The notes: generated from the sequence alone by a model not told the origin. Positions 16,582 to 25,152 are shown, counted from the stretch's first letter. The stretch is DNA of 36,275 nucleotides from Dehalococcoidia bacterium (GCA_016932645.1 JAFGCL010000161.1:1-36275); one strand, 5' to 3'. Program-made: numbers and translations.

Positions 16582-16947
16582 ATGGGGAAATACGTGAGTT
16601 GGATCGAGTATCGCGGCCAGAGGATCCTCTATAGTGATTACTCCGGATTGAAAGGAGCCGCCTATGAATCCGCAGTCGATGAGACCCTCGCCGCACTGCT
16701 GAAAATCCCCGACGGCACCACTGCTCCCAGCATAACGAATATCAAGGGTACTGCAATGTCGTCGGCGACAGCAGCCAAGGGCCGGCAGATCGACGCATTG
16801 GTGAAGAAGAAGAAACTCAGGGGGCCGACTGTCGTAGTGGGCGCATCAGCCCTGGCAGGCTCGGTCATCAGCCTTATGCAAGCGGACATCCACGTAGCCA
16901 AGACCCTCGGAGAGGCAAAGGAGTGGATAGTCAACAACCCCTCGTAG
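16582..16947 (+). CDS. SpoIIAA/STAS-like small protein, paralogue 2
   Basis: A 121-residue paralogue of the gene at 4977. It keeps YxxWIExRGxRIL at the N-terminus and ADIHVAKTLGEAKEWI at the C-terminus. The middle differs (APSITNIKGTAM and a KKKK loop). The same STAS/SpoIIAA-like fold is inferred, and no catalytic residues are recognised. The pair brackets the accessory cluster 4.9-16.9 kb. It has its own promoter-like region and GGGGG 9 bp before the ATG, and is probably monocistronic, since the next gene starts 43 bp later with its own AAGGAGG. Confidence 0.72.
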   Translation: MGKYVSWIEYRGQRILYSDYSGLKGAAYESAVDETLAALLKIPDGTTAPSITNIKGTAMSSATAAKGRQIDALVKKKKLRGPTVVVGASALAGSVISLMQADIHVAKTLGEAKEWIVNNPS

Positions 16948-16990
16948 TTACAGTCTCCAGCATCCCCTGCCGATGTCCCAAGGAGGTCCC

Positions 16991-17938
16991 GTGAGTGACA
17001 AGATTGAGACAACCACGGTGCAGGCCAACGGCCTCACATTCCAGGTTGACACTTGCGGCAATGGCGACAGATTCGCCCTGTGTCTCCACGGCTACCCGGA
17101 AAGCTCCTTCTCCTGGCGCTACCAGTTGCCGCTGCTCGCGAAGCTGGGCTACACGGCCTGGGCGCCCAACCTGCGCGGTTATGACGGATCCAGCCGCCCA
17201 CCCGGGAAGTCCGACTACCGGATCGACTGCCTCACGGCGGACGTGGCTGGTTTGATCGATGCGGCAGGTGTTCACTCCACCCTCCTCATAGGGCACGATT
17301 GGGGCGGTGTGATCGCCTGGATATTCGCACTGCAGAAGATACGACCTCTCGACCGATTCATCGCCATGAACTTCCCCCATCCGAAGCTGTACCGAGACCG
17401 CATAGCCCGCTGGCCCCAGATCACCAGGTCCTGGTATGTCTTCCTCTTTCAGCTTCCCTGGTTTCCTGAGTTCATGATGGGATCTAGAGGAGCCACAACC
17501 ATCCGGCAGACGTTCTATGCTACGGCAGTCGACAAGTCCAGGTTCCCCGAGGAAGTTCTGGACGTCTACCGCAAGAACGCCCTCATTCCCGGGGCGCTCA
17601 CTGCGATGATCAACTACTACCGCGCCAACTGGGGAATCCGCAGGGGCGGACTGTTTGCAGAACAGCGCGAAGCCATCGAGTCGATCCTGGAGACTCCCAC
17701 GTTGCTGATCTGGGGCGAGAAGGACATCGCGCTCGGCAAACACCTGACCTACGGCACTGACAAGCTGGTCAAGGACCTAACGCTCCGCTACCTGCCGGAC
17801 GTGTCTCACTGGGTGCAGCAGGAGGCCCCGGAGACCGTGAACGCCATGATTGAAGCCTGGCTGATGGGCAGGGAGGTGCCACAGGCTAAGCCGGGCGGGA
17901 AACCTGCGGCAGTGAGTGGGCCACGCCAGACTGCCTGA
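16991..17938 (+). CDS. Alpha/beta hydrolase, epoxide-hydrolase-like
   Basis: A 315-residue hydrolase. Signs are the oxyanion motif HGYPESSFSWRYQ, the nucleophile loop GHDWGG with Asp at about residue 103, RGYDGSS near the front, the cap region, WGEKDIALG (acid) and SHWVQQE (His at about 273). Asp rather than Ser at the nucleophile fits soluble epoxide hydrolases or haloalkane dehalogenases; HGYP favours epoxide hydrolase. The GTG at 16991 is chosen since AAGGAGG ends 5 bp before it; the ATG at 16973 is less well placed. The physiological substrate is unknown. Confidence 0.87.
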   Translation: MSDKIETTTVQANGLTFQVDTCGNGDRFALCLHGYPESSFSWRYQLPLLAKLGYTAWAPNLRGYDGSSRPPGKSDYRIDCLTADVAGLIDAAGVHSTLLIGHDWGGVIAWIFALQKIRPLDRFIAMNFPHPKLYRDRIARWPQITRSWYVFLFQLPWFPEFMMGSRGATTIRQTFYATAVDKSRFPEEVLDVYRKNALIPGALTAMINYYRANWGIRRGGLFAEQREAIESILETPTLLIWGEKDIALGKHLTYGTDKLVKDLTLRYLPDVSHWVQQEAPETVNAMIEAWLMGREVPQAKPGGKPAAVSGPRQTA

Positions 17939-18005
17939 CAGCCTGCCGAGGCGCAGCAGCATTGCACGCCCGGCCAGTGTTCTGCACGACAACGCTTGAG
18001 CTTGT

Positions 18006-18014
18006 TGCTATAAT
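18006..18014 (+). promoter_or_regulatory. Extended -10 promoter of the Usp-TrkA-pheA operon
   Basis: TGCTATAAT at 18006-18014 is a perfect extended -10 (TGNTATAAT). No convincing -35 lies at the right distance. It sits about 50 bp upstream of the ATG at 18067. Confidence 0.6.
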
Positions 18015-18066
18015 AATGCGATGAAGGAAGGGCAGCCAACGCCGCGGCCGCCCTGTTGCACTGAAT

Positions 18067-18504
18067 ATGAAGTTCTATCGAATACTTGCCGCGGTGGACG
18101 GCGGTGATGCCGACAAGGACGCCATCCAGTTGGCGTGCAGGCTAGCAAAGGAGACCAAGGGCCAGGTCTTCGTTGTTCACGTAATAGAGGTCAAGCGTTC
18201 GCTGCCTTTGAATGCCGAATTGGATAACGATGCCGAACAGGGACAACGCATCCTGCGCCGCGCCCTGGATTGCGCCAACGAGCGCGATTGCACTATCGAG
18301 ACCGATCTTCTGCAGGCGCGGGAGCCAGGCCCGGCCATAGTGACGGAGATTGTGGAAAAGCAGATTGACCTCCTTCTCATCGGCATGAGTTACAGGACGA
18401 AGTTCGGTCATTTCGACATAGGCGAAACGATTCCGTATGTGCTCAAGAACGCGCCCTGCCGCGTCATGATTCTGCGGCAGCCGCTGGAGAACGACGCCAA
18501 ATGA
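18067..18504 (+). CDS. Universal stress protein (UspA family)
   Basis: A 145-residue single-domain Usp. Visible elements are RILAAVDGGDADKDAIQLACRLA at the start, VFVVHVIEV, IVTEIVEKQIDLLLIGM and NAPCRVMIL at the end. The usual ATP-binding G-x2-G-x9-G-[ST] loop reads GMSYRTKFGHFDIGET, with Tyr instead of the second Gly and Glu before Thr, so nucleotide binding may be lost or altered. Its stop overlaps the next start (ATGA), linking it to two RCK proteins; Usp domains are known to accompany K+ transport regulators. Confidence 0.9.
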   Translation: MKFYRILAAVDGGDADKDAIQLACRLAKETKGQVFVVHVIEVKRSLPLNAELDNDAEQGQRILRRALDCANERDCTIETDLLQAREPGPAIVTEIVEKQIDLLLIGMSYRTKFGHFDIGETIPYVLKNAPCRVMILRQPLENDAK

Positions 18505-18893
18505 AAGTCCTCATCATGGGCTGCAGCAGAGTCGGAGCACACTTGGCCTCGCTCCTTGAGACAGACGGGCATGAAGTAACCGTGCTGGATGTTGACCCCT
18601 CGGGGTTCGGCAAGCTGTCTCACACATTCAGGGGCAATGCGCTGCTGGGTGATGGCACAGACGAGGACTCCCTGCGTAGAGCCGGTATAGAGCAAATGGA
18701 CGCCTTCGTCGCTTTGACTGAGGCCGACAACACCAACATCATGGCGGCCCAGATCGCCAAGAGTGTTTTCAACGTCGCCAAGGTTGTCTGTCGGGTTTAC
18801 GACCCTACGAGGGAAGAGCTCTATCGAGAACTGGGGCTAGACACTGTCTGTCCTACGGCGCTCATAGCAGCGTCGGTGAAGAAGAGGCTATAG
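18501..18893 (+). CDS. TrkA-N (RCK) domain protein, N-domain only
   Basis: A 130-residue regulator of K+ conductance (Rossmann-type NAD/ATP binding). The nucleotide loop is GCSRVG, followed by VTVLDVDPS (acidic end of beta2), GDGTDEDSLRRAGIEQMDAFVALTEADNTN and VCRVYDPTREELYRELGLDTV. It has no C-terminal TrkA-C domain. It overlaps the Usp gene by 4 bp, and the second RCK protein starts 34 bp downstream. It probably pairs with that protein to gate a K+ transporter encoded elsewhere. Confidence 0.9.
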   Translation: MKVLIMGCSRVGAHLASLLETDGHEVTVLDVDPSGFGKLSHTFRGNALLGDGTDEDSLRRAGIEQMDAFVALTEADNTNIMAAQIAKSVFNVAKVVCRVYDPTREELYRELGLDTVCPTALIAASVKKRL

Positions 18894-18927
18894 ACAAGGT
18901 GCGCCAGACAGGATGAACAATTAGGCC

Positions 18928-19593
18928 ATGTACATAGTCATCGTCGGTGCCGGGAATGTCGGGTATCACCTGGCTAAGGCCGTGCTGAGCAAAGGGCACG
19001 AAGTCCTGCTGATAGATAGAGATGCAGCGACTCTGGAGCGCATCGAGGACGAACTCGGCAGCATAGGCCTGAACGGCGACGGGTGCGAAGCCAATGTGCT
19101 CGAGGAGGCGGGAACAGCCAGGGCGGACTTGTTTGTGGCAGTGACCGACCAGGATGCAGATAACCTGGTAGCCTGCCAGATAGCAAAGCACCGTTTCAAG
19201 GTGCCGCGCACGGTCGCCCGGATGAGCGACCTCAAGAACGAACCGCTGTTCAAGAAGCTGGGCGTCGATGTCACCGTCAGCAGCACGATACTCATCCTAC
19301 AGTACATCGAGACCCAGACCAGCAAGCCCCGTCTCTTGACCCGACTGGCGGTGCTGAGAGGCAGTGAACGCGAGATGGTGGATGTCAGAATACCTCCGAC
19401 GGCAGCGGTCGTCGGCAAGAAGATCAGGGACATCAGCCTGCCGCAGAACAGCCTCATCATCCTGTTGATCCGCCAGGACGAGAGAATCCAGTTGCCAACG
19501 TCAACAACCACGCTCGAAGCCGGTGATAGAGTAGTGGTTGTTGGCGATCGTTCCTCGGAGGAAGGATTGCACCAGGCACTCACCGGTAGCTGA
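18928..19593 (+). CDS. trkA: TrkA family potassium uptake regulator (TrkA-N plus TrkA-C)
   Basis: A 221-residue peripheral Trk/Ktr subunit. The Rossmann half has IVGAGNVGYHLA, VLLIDRD, NGDGCEANVLEEAG and VAVTDQDADNLVACQIAK. The C-terminal half (about residues 140-218, VDVRIPPTAAVVGKKIRDI..., AGDRVVVVGD) is a TrkA-C ligand-binding domain. Together with the shorter RCK gene upstream it forms a two-RCK module. No TrkH/KtrB membrane subunit is in the window. The stop is 2 bp before pheA. Confidence 0.9.
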   Translation: MYIVIVGAGNVGYHLAKAVLSKGHEVLLIDRDAATLERIEDELGSIGLNGDGCEANVLEEAGTARADLFVAVTDQDADNLVACQIAKHRFKVPRTVARMSDLKNEPLFKKLGVDVTVSSTILILQYIETQTSKPRLLTRLAVLRGSEREMVDVRIPPTAAVVGKKIRDISLPQNSLIILLIRQDERIQLPTSTTTLEAGDRVVVVGDRSSEEGLHQALTGS

Positions 19594-19595
19594 CC

Positions 19596-20432
19596 ATGAG
19601 CAAGAAGAGCATCGCGTATCTGGGCCCTCCGGGCACCAACACTGAACAGGTTGCCCTGAAGTACGACTCCCAGGCCCATCTCATCCCCTTCCCCAGTGTG
19701 TCGGCCGTCGCCTCTGCAGTGGACACCGGAATTGCCGGCGAAGGCGTGGTTCCCATCGAGAACAGCCTGGAGGGGTCTGTGACCGACACGCTCGACCTCC
19801 TCATCCACGAATCCCGGCTGCTCATCTGCCGCGAGTTGGTGCTCGACATTGAGAACCACCTCCTAGTCAAACCCGGCACATCAGCCGCGGACCTCAAACT
19901 CATCTATTCCCATCCCCAGGCGCTGGCGCAGAGCCGGCGTTTCATTGAGCGGTGCTACCCGAAAGCGCAAGTGGTAGCTGCTCTGAGCACGGCAGCCGCC
20001 GTAGAGGACATGATGGCCTCGAAGGAACCTGCAGCCGCTGTCGGCAATTCCCGGGCTGCCGAGCTCTACGGAGCACACGTGCTGGCGCGCAACATACAGG
20101 ATCGGTCGCCCAATGTGACCCGGTTCGTAGTCCTGGCCGCGCAGGATCATTCTCCAACCGGACGGGACAAGACGTCCCTGGCCTTCACCTTCGCCGATGA
20201 CCGTCCCGGTTTGCTGCACGAAGTTCTGGGCAAGTTCGCCACCCACAGCATCAACCTGGCCAAGATAGAGTCCCGCCCATCGAAGGAGGCCCTCGGCAGG
20301 TATATATTCCTCATCGACATGGAAGGCCACCGCCAGGACAAGCTGATTGGCGAGGTACTGGACGCAGTGAAAGTCAAAACGTCGTTCTTCAAGGTCCTCG
20401 GGTCTTACCCCAAATACCAGGAGGGGTCTTAA
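19596..20432 (+). CDS. pheA: Prephenate dehydratase
   Basis: A 278-residue monofunctional enzyme converting prephenate to phenylpyruvate in phenylalanine synthesis. The catalytic domain has YLGPPGTNTEQVA, VVPIENSLEGSV, YSHPQALAQSRRF, AAVGNSRAAELYG and NVTRFVVL (the Thr-Arg-Phe catalytic motif). The C-terminal ACT domain (GLLHEVLGKFA, NLAKIESRPSK) is the phenylalanine feedback site. Its position directly after the K+ regulator genes suggests cotranscription without an obvious functional link. Confidence 0.96.
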   Translation: MSKKSIAYLGPPGTNTEQVALKYDSQAHLIPFPSVSAVASAVDTGIAGEGVVPIENSLEGSVTDTLDLLIHESRLLICRELVLDIENHLLVKPGTSAADLKLIYSHPQALAQSRRFIERCYPKAQVVAALSTAAAVEDMMASKEPAAAVGNSRAAELYGAHVLARNIQDRSPNVTRFVVLAAQDHSPTGRDKTSLAFTFADDRPGLLHEVLGKFATHSINLAKIESRPSKEALGRYIFLIDMEGHRQDKLIGEVLDAVKVKTSFFKVLGSYPKYQEGS

Positions 20433-20570
20433 GAGAGATGCGGGGAGCGCCGTTTTCTCCACGCCCTAGCCGTGCTTCGACCCTGCATTATCCTCTATCC
20501 TCCAGGCCCGCGAAGCAGGGGGCTGGCGACAGCCTTGGCATGTGGAAGGGATACAGCAGGACGTTGCCAG

Positions 20571-20641
20571 GAGTGCAAGGGTGCCCCCCGTTCCCCTTCG
20601 TTTGTCCTCCCCCAAGAATGGGGGATCATAGATGGTTGATG
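20571..20641 (+). repeat. Intergenic hairpin repeat, copy 1
   Basis: Member of a three-copy family (others at 25288-25350 and 32788-32880). The core is CCCCC (20609-20613), AAGAAT, GGGGG (20620-20624), preceded by a GC-rich stretch with TGCCCCCCG and followed by ATCATAGATGGTTGA. It lies in the gap between pheA and the next methyltransferase; the gap otherwise holds no gene that I can support. Confidence 0.75.
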
Positions 20642-20672
20642 CTACCCTATCAAGGAGTGCTGGATTAGATAG

Positions 20673-21491
20673 ATGGCCAACGATATGAACAGTACCAACC
20701 ACGAAAACCACGACGGCGAGTTTGACCTGGATTGGCACGACGACCACGTCGTGCCCAAGGTCATGTTCCCGGATCTGGAGTTCTTCTTCGATCGCCTTAG
20801 CCAGGCAACATTCGATGCGGTTGACCCAAGGAACGGAGAGAGGGTTCTGGACGTGGGGTGCGGCCGGGCCAACGACGCCATGGACCTGGCACGGCGGGGC
20901 GGAAGTTGCCTGGGGCTGGAGCCTTCCGAGACCATGATCTACCACGCCAGGCGGGACATCGCCAAGGACGGCAACGGTGTAGCCCTCGTGCGAGGGATCG
21001 GTGAGGACATGCCTCTCAAGGCGCACTCGGTGGACAAGGTCGTCTGCAAGGGCGCCCTGGATCATTTCCCCACACCAGAGAAGGCGATAATGGAGATGGC
21101 CAGAGTAGTGAAGCCAGGGGGATCCGTCATCATCACGGTAGCCAACCTTGACTGCCTGGGATTCAGGCTAGGCCGCACCTTCTTTGTGAGATTCAGGAAG
21201 ATGCTGCGCCGCGAGGAGTCCATCTACGAGAGGATCTGGCAGACGCCGTTCGATCATACGTACAGGTTCGACTACAAGACGCTGAACAAGATGGTCAAAC
21301 AGCACATGAGAGTCAATGACTCCATCGGAGTCTCGTTGTTTTTCGCGTCGCCGTGGTGGGGTTCCATCCTATCCAAGATGCCCAGGCCGATATCAAGGGC
21401 TATCCTGAGAACATTGGACTCTGTCGCCCGCCATATTCCATCCCTGAGCGACGGCGTAGTGCTCAAGTGCAGCCTGCGCGCCGGGCGATAG
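20673..21491 (+). CDS. Class I SAM-dependent methyltransferase
   Basis: A 272-residue methyltransferase with motif I VLDVGCGRANDAMDLARRGG, then CLGLEPSETMI, GEDMPLKAHSVDKVVCKGALDHF and RVVKPGGSVIITVANLD. An acidic/His-rich N-terminus (NHENHDGEFDLDWHDDH) precedes the fold. Its stop is 8 bp from that of the convergent minus-strand cluster, so it could belong functionally to that glycosyltransferase/methyltransferase set. Start ATG 20673; the in-frame ATG 12 bp later is a close alternative. The substrate is unknown. Confidence 0.88.
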   Translation: MANDMNSTNHENHDGEFDLDWHDDHVVPKVMFPDLEFFFDRLSQATFDAVDPRNGERVLDVGCGRANDAMDLARRGGSCLGLEPSETMIYHARRDIAKDGNGVALVRGIGEDMPLKAHSVDKVVCKGALDHFPTPEKAIMEMARVVKPGGSVIITVANLDCLGFRLGRTFFVRFRKMLRREESIYERIWQTPFDHTYRFDYKTLNKMVKQHMRVNDSIGVSLFFASPWWGSILSKMPRPISRAILRTLDSVARHIPSLSDGVVLKCSLRAGR

Positions 21492-21499
21492 CATTTTAG

Positions 21500-22096
21500 C
21501 TAACGCTTGACCAGCAGCAGCGTGGAGACGTCTCCCCTGCCCTTGATCTCCACAATCTCCTTTATCTGCTCCTTGTGGTCTGCAACGATCTTGTCCACCG
21601 CTAGCGTGACCTCGGGCCAGTCATCGAACCTATAGTCATGGAATCCGATCGCTCCTCTTGACACCAGGAGGGGCCATATCAGCGTAAAGTCGCTTTCTAC
21701 GTACGTCTTCTGGTGACAGCCATCAACAAACCCAAAGAAGAACCTCTGCGCCTCGGGGAGACTCACCTGACGCGAATCCGCCCTGATGGTGACTATGTTG
21801 TCCAGCCCCCGCGTGGCCTTCTCGTAGACCTCGAACATGGAGGAACCCTCCAGGAACGCCTCATAGACCTCTCCCGCCGTCACTCCCCCACGCCCCACAG
21901 TCCGGTCGATGCCAGGATCGAAGGTGTCAATGGCGAATACCTTCTTGTTGTACTTCCTGGCGAATCCAGCGAGCTTGACCGTACCCCCGCCCATGTAGGC
22001 GCCGATCTCGATGATGTCGCCGTCTAGATGCTGGAGCGCCCGGTCTTCGATGAAGCGAATGAGGTTCTCATACCCAACATATTCTTCAGGGCACAT
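21500..22096 (-). CDS. Class I SAM methyltransferase (Methyltransf_24/TylF-like)
   Basis: A 198-residue enzyme, last of a four-gene minus-strand operon. It has DIIEIGAYMGGGTVKLAGFA (motif I), VFAIDTFDPGID, NIVTIRADSRQVSLPEAQRF, FFGFVDGCHQKTYVESD and GAIGFHDYR, the order seen in TylF-type/Methyltransf_24 sugar or natural-product methyltransferases. The pattern with D...HDY metal-site residues suggests metal-dependent O-methylation. Its start overlaps the stop of the toroid gene by 11 bp. Confidence 0.82.
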   Translation of the reverse strand: MCPEEYVGYENLIRFIEDRALQHLDGDIIEIGAYMGGGTVKLAGFARKYNKKVFAIDTFDPGIDRTVGRGGVTAGEVYEAFLEGSSMFEVYEKATRGLDNIVTIRADSRQVSLPEAQRFFFGFVDGCHQKTYVESDFTLIWPLLVSRGAIGFHDYRFDDWPEVTLAVDKIVADHKEQIKEIVEIKGRGDVSTLLLVKR

Positions 22097-23087
22097 GCAG
22101 ACCTTCGATTGTCAATCCTTCGACCTTCGCCCAGGCCGAGATGGCCATGATGACGCCGGCCGATGTCCAGGTGTTCTTCTCCTCCGGCCAAATCATCTGA
22201 TCCGGCAGTTTCACGCCTGTCTCAAAACCGCCATCGTGGTCCTTCAGTCTAAGCATCCAGTTCATGAGCCGGCTACCCCTGTCTCGGTCGCCGATGCGGT
22301 AAAGAGACATGACCAGCTCGGAGGTCTCCGCCACCGTAACCCAGGGCGTTCCCGTCACGCACTTGCATCCCCAATCCTCCACCACAAAATCGTGCCACTT
22401 GTCTACGATGACCTTGTGGGCCTCTTCCCCATGAACGACCCCAGTCAGAACCGGGTAGTACCAGTTGGTGGCGAATCCCTGGCGGTCTTCGCCATACTTG
22501 TCGAAGCACTCACGGCGCTCCCGCATGGCGTCGAGGAGTCTGCCGCTGGCGATCTCCCACTCGGGCCTCCTGACCCCCAGCTTCTTCGCGATCTTCAGAG
22601 CGCTTCTGACGCTCTGCCAGACACATGTCGACGCTGCATAGATCGCCCCCGGCCAGGTGCCCTTGCCCCCGTTGCACGCCCATAAAATCTCGCCGCCGGG
22701 CTGCTGCAATCCCAAGGCGAAGTCGATCGCCGCCTGCACGCTTGGCCACATCTCACGCAGAAAGGACTCATCCTTGGTCACAAGGTAGTGATACCAAACG
22801 CCGGTGGCTATGTAGGTGCTGTGATTGGTGTCGCGCGTCAGGTCCTTTGGCTTGTCATCAACATACCCCGAGTACCAACTCCCATCAGGATTCTGCTTGT
22901 TCTTCATCCACTGGTAGGCCATCACGGCCCGGTCAAAGCGGCCCGTCAGATCCAGGGCTATCGCGCACTCCACATGATCCCAGGGATCAGTGATGCCCTC
23001 GTCGTACCATGGGATGGCACCAGAAGGCAACTGATGCCGGCTGATGTAGTCGGCCAGTTCGCTAAGCAGTTCGGAGATGTTTTCCAT
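22086..23087 (-). CDS. Alpha/alpha-toroid protein (prenyltransferase/glycosidase-like fold)
   Basis: A 333-residue protein with helical repeats carrying aromatic-rich turns such as GAIPWYDEG, NKQNPDGSWYSGY, LGLQQPGGEIL and LKDHDGGFETG. This resembles the QW-type hairpin repeats of squalene-cyclase/prenyltransferase or GH-like alpha/alpha barrels. Conserved Asp/Trp/His positions (DPWDHVECA, DTNHSTYIA) could form a carbohydrate-binding or catalytic face. No signal peptide. It sits between two methyltransferases and overlaps both (26 bp upstream, 11 bp downstream). Exact activity not recognised. Confidence 0.7.
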   Translation of the reverse strand: MENISELLSELADYISRHQLPSGAIPWYDEGITDPWDHVECAIALDLTGRFDRAVMAYQWMKNKQNPDGSWYSGYVDDKPKDLTRDTNHSTYIATGVWYHYLVTKDESFLREMWPSVQAAIDFALGLQQPGGEILWACNGGKGTWPGAIYAASTCVWQSVRSALKIAKKLGVRRPEWEIASGRLLDAMRERRECFDKYGEDRQGFATNWYYPVLTGVVHGEEAHKVIVDKWHDFVVEDWGCKCVTGTPWVTVAETSELVMSLYRIGDRDRGSRLMNWMLRLKDHDGGFETGVKLPDQMIWPEEKNTWTSAGVIMAISAWAKVEGLTIEGLHVP

Positions 23088-23796
23088 TTTCTCCCTTCCT
23101 GGCGTAGATGACGATGCTTTTTGGAAAGAGGTGATTGCACAGGTCGTCCAGCAGACGCACCGGCTTGGTCCTGGTCTTCAAGTCCCAGACCAGGAGACTG
23201 TGATATATGCGGGGAACTAACGCTTTCTCGTTGTTAACGCCGAAGATGCACCGGAGCAGCCAATACACCGAATGCAGCGAGTGTTTGTGCCGAACTGTGA
23301 ATATCTCCAGGTTGCTATCCCGGAGCAGTTGTATTATCTCTTTCGCCCTGTATATCCTGATGTGGCCGCCGGGATTCCGGCTGTATTGCCTTGATATCCG
23401 CCAGTATACGCTCTCGGTGAGCCGCGTTGGCACGCTCACGGCAATCACTCCGTTATCCTTCAGCACCCTCACCAGCTCAGCAACACTTCGCCTATCGTCT
23501 GCCACATGCTCCAGTACCTCCGAACAGATAACGCGGTCAAAGGAGCCACTCTTGAGAGGCAGGCTTGCGGCGTCCCCTCTGACCGCCAGCCAACCATCAC
23601 CCATACCTTTGCCGTTGTCCGCAGTGTATAGCGCATAGCGCGTCTTCTGCAGGTCTTCCTGAAGCATGTCCAATGCCAGCACCTGGCAATCGTGAAGACA
23701 GTACGCCGCCCACGTGTGCCGTCCGTTGCCACAGCCGACGTCTAGAAGCCGATGACCTGTCCCCACCTCCATCAGCTTGTAGTCAACGGTGAGCAT
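23062..23796 (-). CDS. Class I SAM methyltransferase
   Basis: A 244-residue UbiE-like enzyme with LLDVGCGNGRHTWAA (motif I), VLALDMLQEDLQK, GDAASLPLKSGSFDRVICSEVLEHV and LKDNGVIAVSVP. The C-terminal half (WRISRQYSRNPGGHIRIYRAKEI...) fits small-molecule or lipid-linked sugar methyltransferases. It begins inside the end of the glycosyltransferase gene (14 bp overlap) and ends inside the start of the toroid gene, so the operon is translationally coupled. Probably modifies a product of the neighbouring glycosyltransferase (inference). Confidence 0.87.
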   Translation of the reverse strand: MLTVDYKLMEVGTGHRLLDVGCGNGRHTWAAYCLHDCQVLALDMLQEDLQKTRYALYTADNGKGMGDGWLAVRGDAASLPLKSGSFDRVICSEVLEHVADDRRSVAELVRVLKDNGVIAVSVPTRLTESVYWRISRQYSRNPGGHIRIYRAKEIIQLLRDSNLEIFTVRHKHSLHSVYWLLRCIFGVNNEKALVPRIYHSLLVWDLKTRTKPVRLLDDLCNHLFPKSIVIYARKGENGKHLRTA

Positions 23797-25018
23797 CGCC
23801 TATCAGCTCCTCGTATACCGCGACGGTCTTCTTGGCCGCCTGCTCCCAAGTGAAATGTGTCTCCACCCTTCGCCGTGCCGCGACCCCCATGCGCTGGCGC
23901 AGTTGCTCATCGGCCATGAGTCTCTTCAACGCCGCAGCTATGGCTCCGGCATCGGCCGGTGGCACGAGTAGGCCGGCTTCACCATCTGGCCCTACCACTT
24001 CGGGAAGAGCGCCGGCGCTGCTGGAGATGACTGGCAGTCCGCAGGCCATGGCTTCGCCAGCCGGAAAGCCGAATCCCTCGTACAGCGAAGGAATCACCGC
24101 TACCTGCGACGCCGCATACTGCTTCACCAATTCCTCGTGGCTTATCCTGCCGGTGAAAGTCACCGAGTCCTGCAAACCGTACTCCCTCACCAACCCGCTG
24201 GAGTACTTGCCATCGGGGGGCCCGCCGATAATGGTCAGCTTCAGGTCCATCTCGTTCTTCACGAGTGTCATGGCCTTCAGCAGGTGTGTCAATCCCTTTA
24301 TCGGACTGTATCCGCCAACCACGATCAGGCTGTTGGGCCTCTTCGGAGTCGAACCGTTGGTGTGAAAGAGATCGCCGTCGATTCCATTGTAGACAACCCG
24401 GAATCTGTCCCGTGGTATCTTGAATGACTTCGAGGTGTCGTTAGCAGAGCTCTCCGCCACGGCCAGTATCCGATCCATCCGCCGCGCCACAAACTTCTGC
24501 ATCGACAGGAATGAATACCATCTGTACAACTTGAACTTCATCCAGCCCTTCGCATTGCGTATGTCCACATTACGGTCCACTGTTACCGGATGGTGGATCG
24601 TGCAGACCATCGGGATCTTGAACTGCTTCATCAGCAGCATGCCATACCCCAGACACTGGTTGTCATGGATAACGTCGAACCTGCGGTGTCTTACCAGGGA
24701 ACAGAGCTTGCGGTGCGCCCTGACGCTGAAGGTCAACGGTTCCGGGAACCCGCCGAGCAGCACCGACGCAACTTCATACATATTTAGCGGGTAGACGAGG
24801 CGGAGCGGCTCCGGTGGGAAGCGGCCGGTCCAACTGTAGGCGTCGAGACTGTCGAGCTTGTGTACTTTGACGGCATCGACGACAACAGGATGCGGATTGC
24901 CTGACAGCAGGTCAACCTCATGACCCAAGTTGACCAATGCCTTGGAGAGATTGTGAATGTAAATGCCCTGTCCACCCCCGAAGGGATGCCCTCTATACGA
25001 TAGGAGGCATATTCTCAC
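23783..25018 (-). CDS. GT4-family glycosyltransferase
   Basis: A 411-residue retaining glycosyltransferase with GT-B fold. The N-terminus RICLLSYRGHPFGGGQGIYIHNLSKAL is the acceptor domain with the Gly-rich loop. The C-terminal domain carries LIVVGGYSPIKGLTHLLKA, LTIIGGPPDG and the EX7E motif in EGFGFPAGEAMACGLPVI. It is first in the minus-strand operon (glycosyltransferase, methyltransferase, toroid, methyltransferase), consistent with assembly of a methylated polysaccharide or glycolipid. The donor sugar is not deducible. A promoter-like pair lies near 25153-25182. Confidence 0.92.
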   Translation of the reverse strand: MRICLLSYRGHPFGGGQGIYIHNLSKALVNLGHEVDLLSGNPHPVVVDAVKVHKLDSLDAYSWTGRFPPEPLRLVYPLNMYEVASVLLGGFPEPLTFSVRAHRKLCSLVRHRRFDVIHDNQCLGYGMLLMKQFKIPMVCTIHHPVTVDRNVDIRNAKGWMKFKLYRWYSFLSMQKFVARRMDRILAVAESSANDTSKSFKIPRDRFRVVYNGIDGDLFHTNGSTPKRPNSLIVVGGYSPIKGLTHLLKAMTLVKNEMDLKLTIIGGPPDGKYSSGLVREYGLQDSVTFTGRISHEELVKQYAASQVAVIPSLYEGFGFPAGEAMACGLPVISSSAGALPEVVGPDGEAGLLVPPADAGAIAAALKRLMADEQLRQRMGVAARRRVETHFTWEQAAKKTVAVYEELIGDAHR

Positions 25019-25152
25019 GGACGACCGTTCCCCCCGTTTTCGACTTGCCGCACCGGCTCATGGTAGGATGGCCGGATTTGCATCACTGCTCTTGGCGAAA
25101 CAGTGTTTTCCCCAAACAGTTCAACAAAGACCCAGCAATTATACAGCACGCT

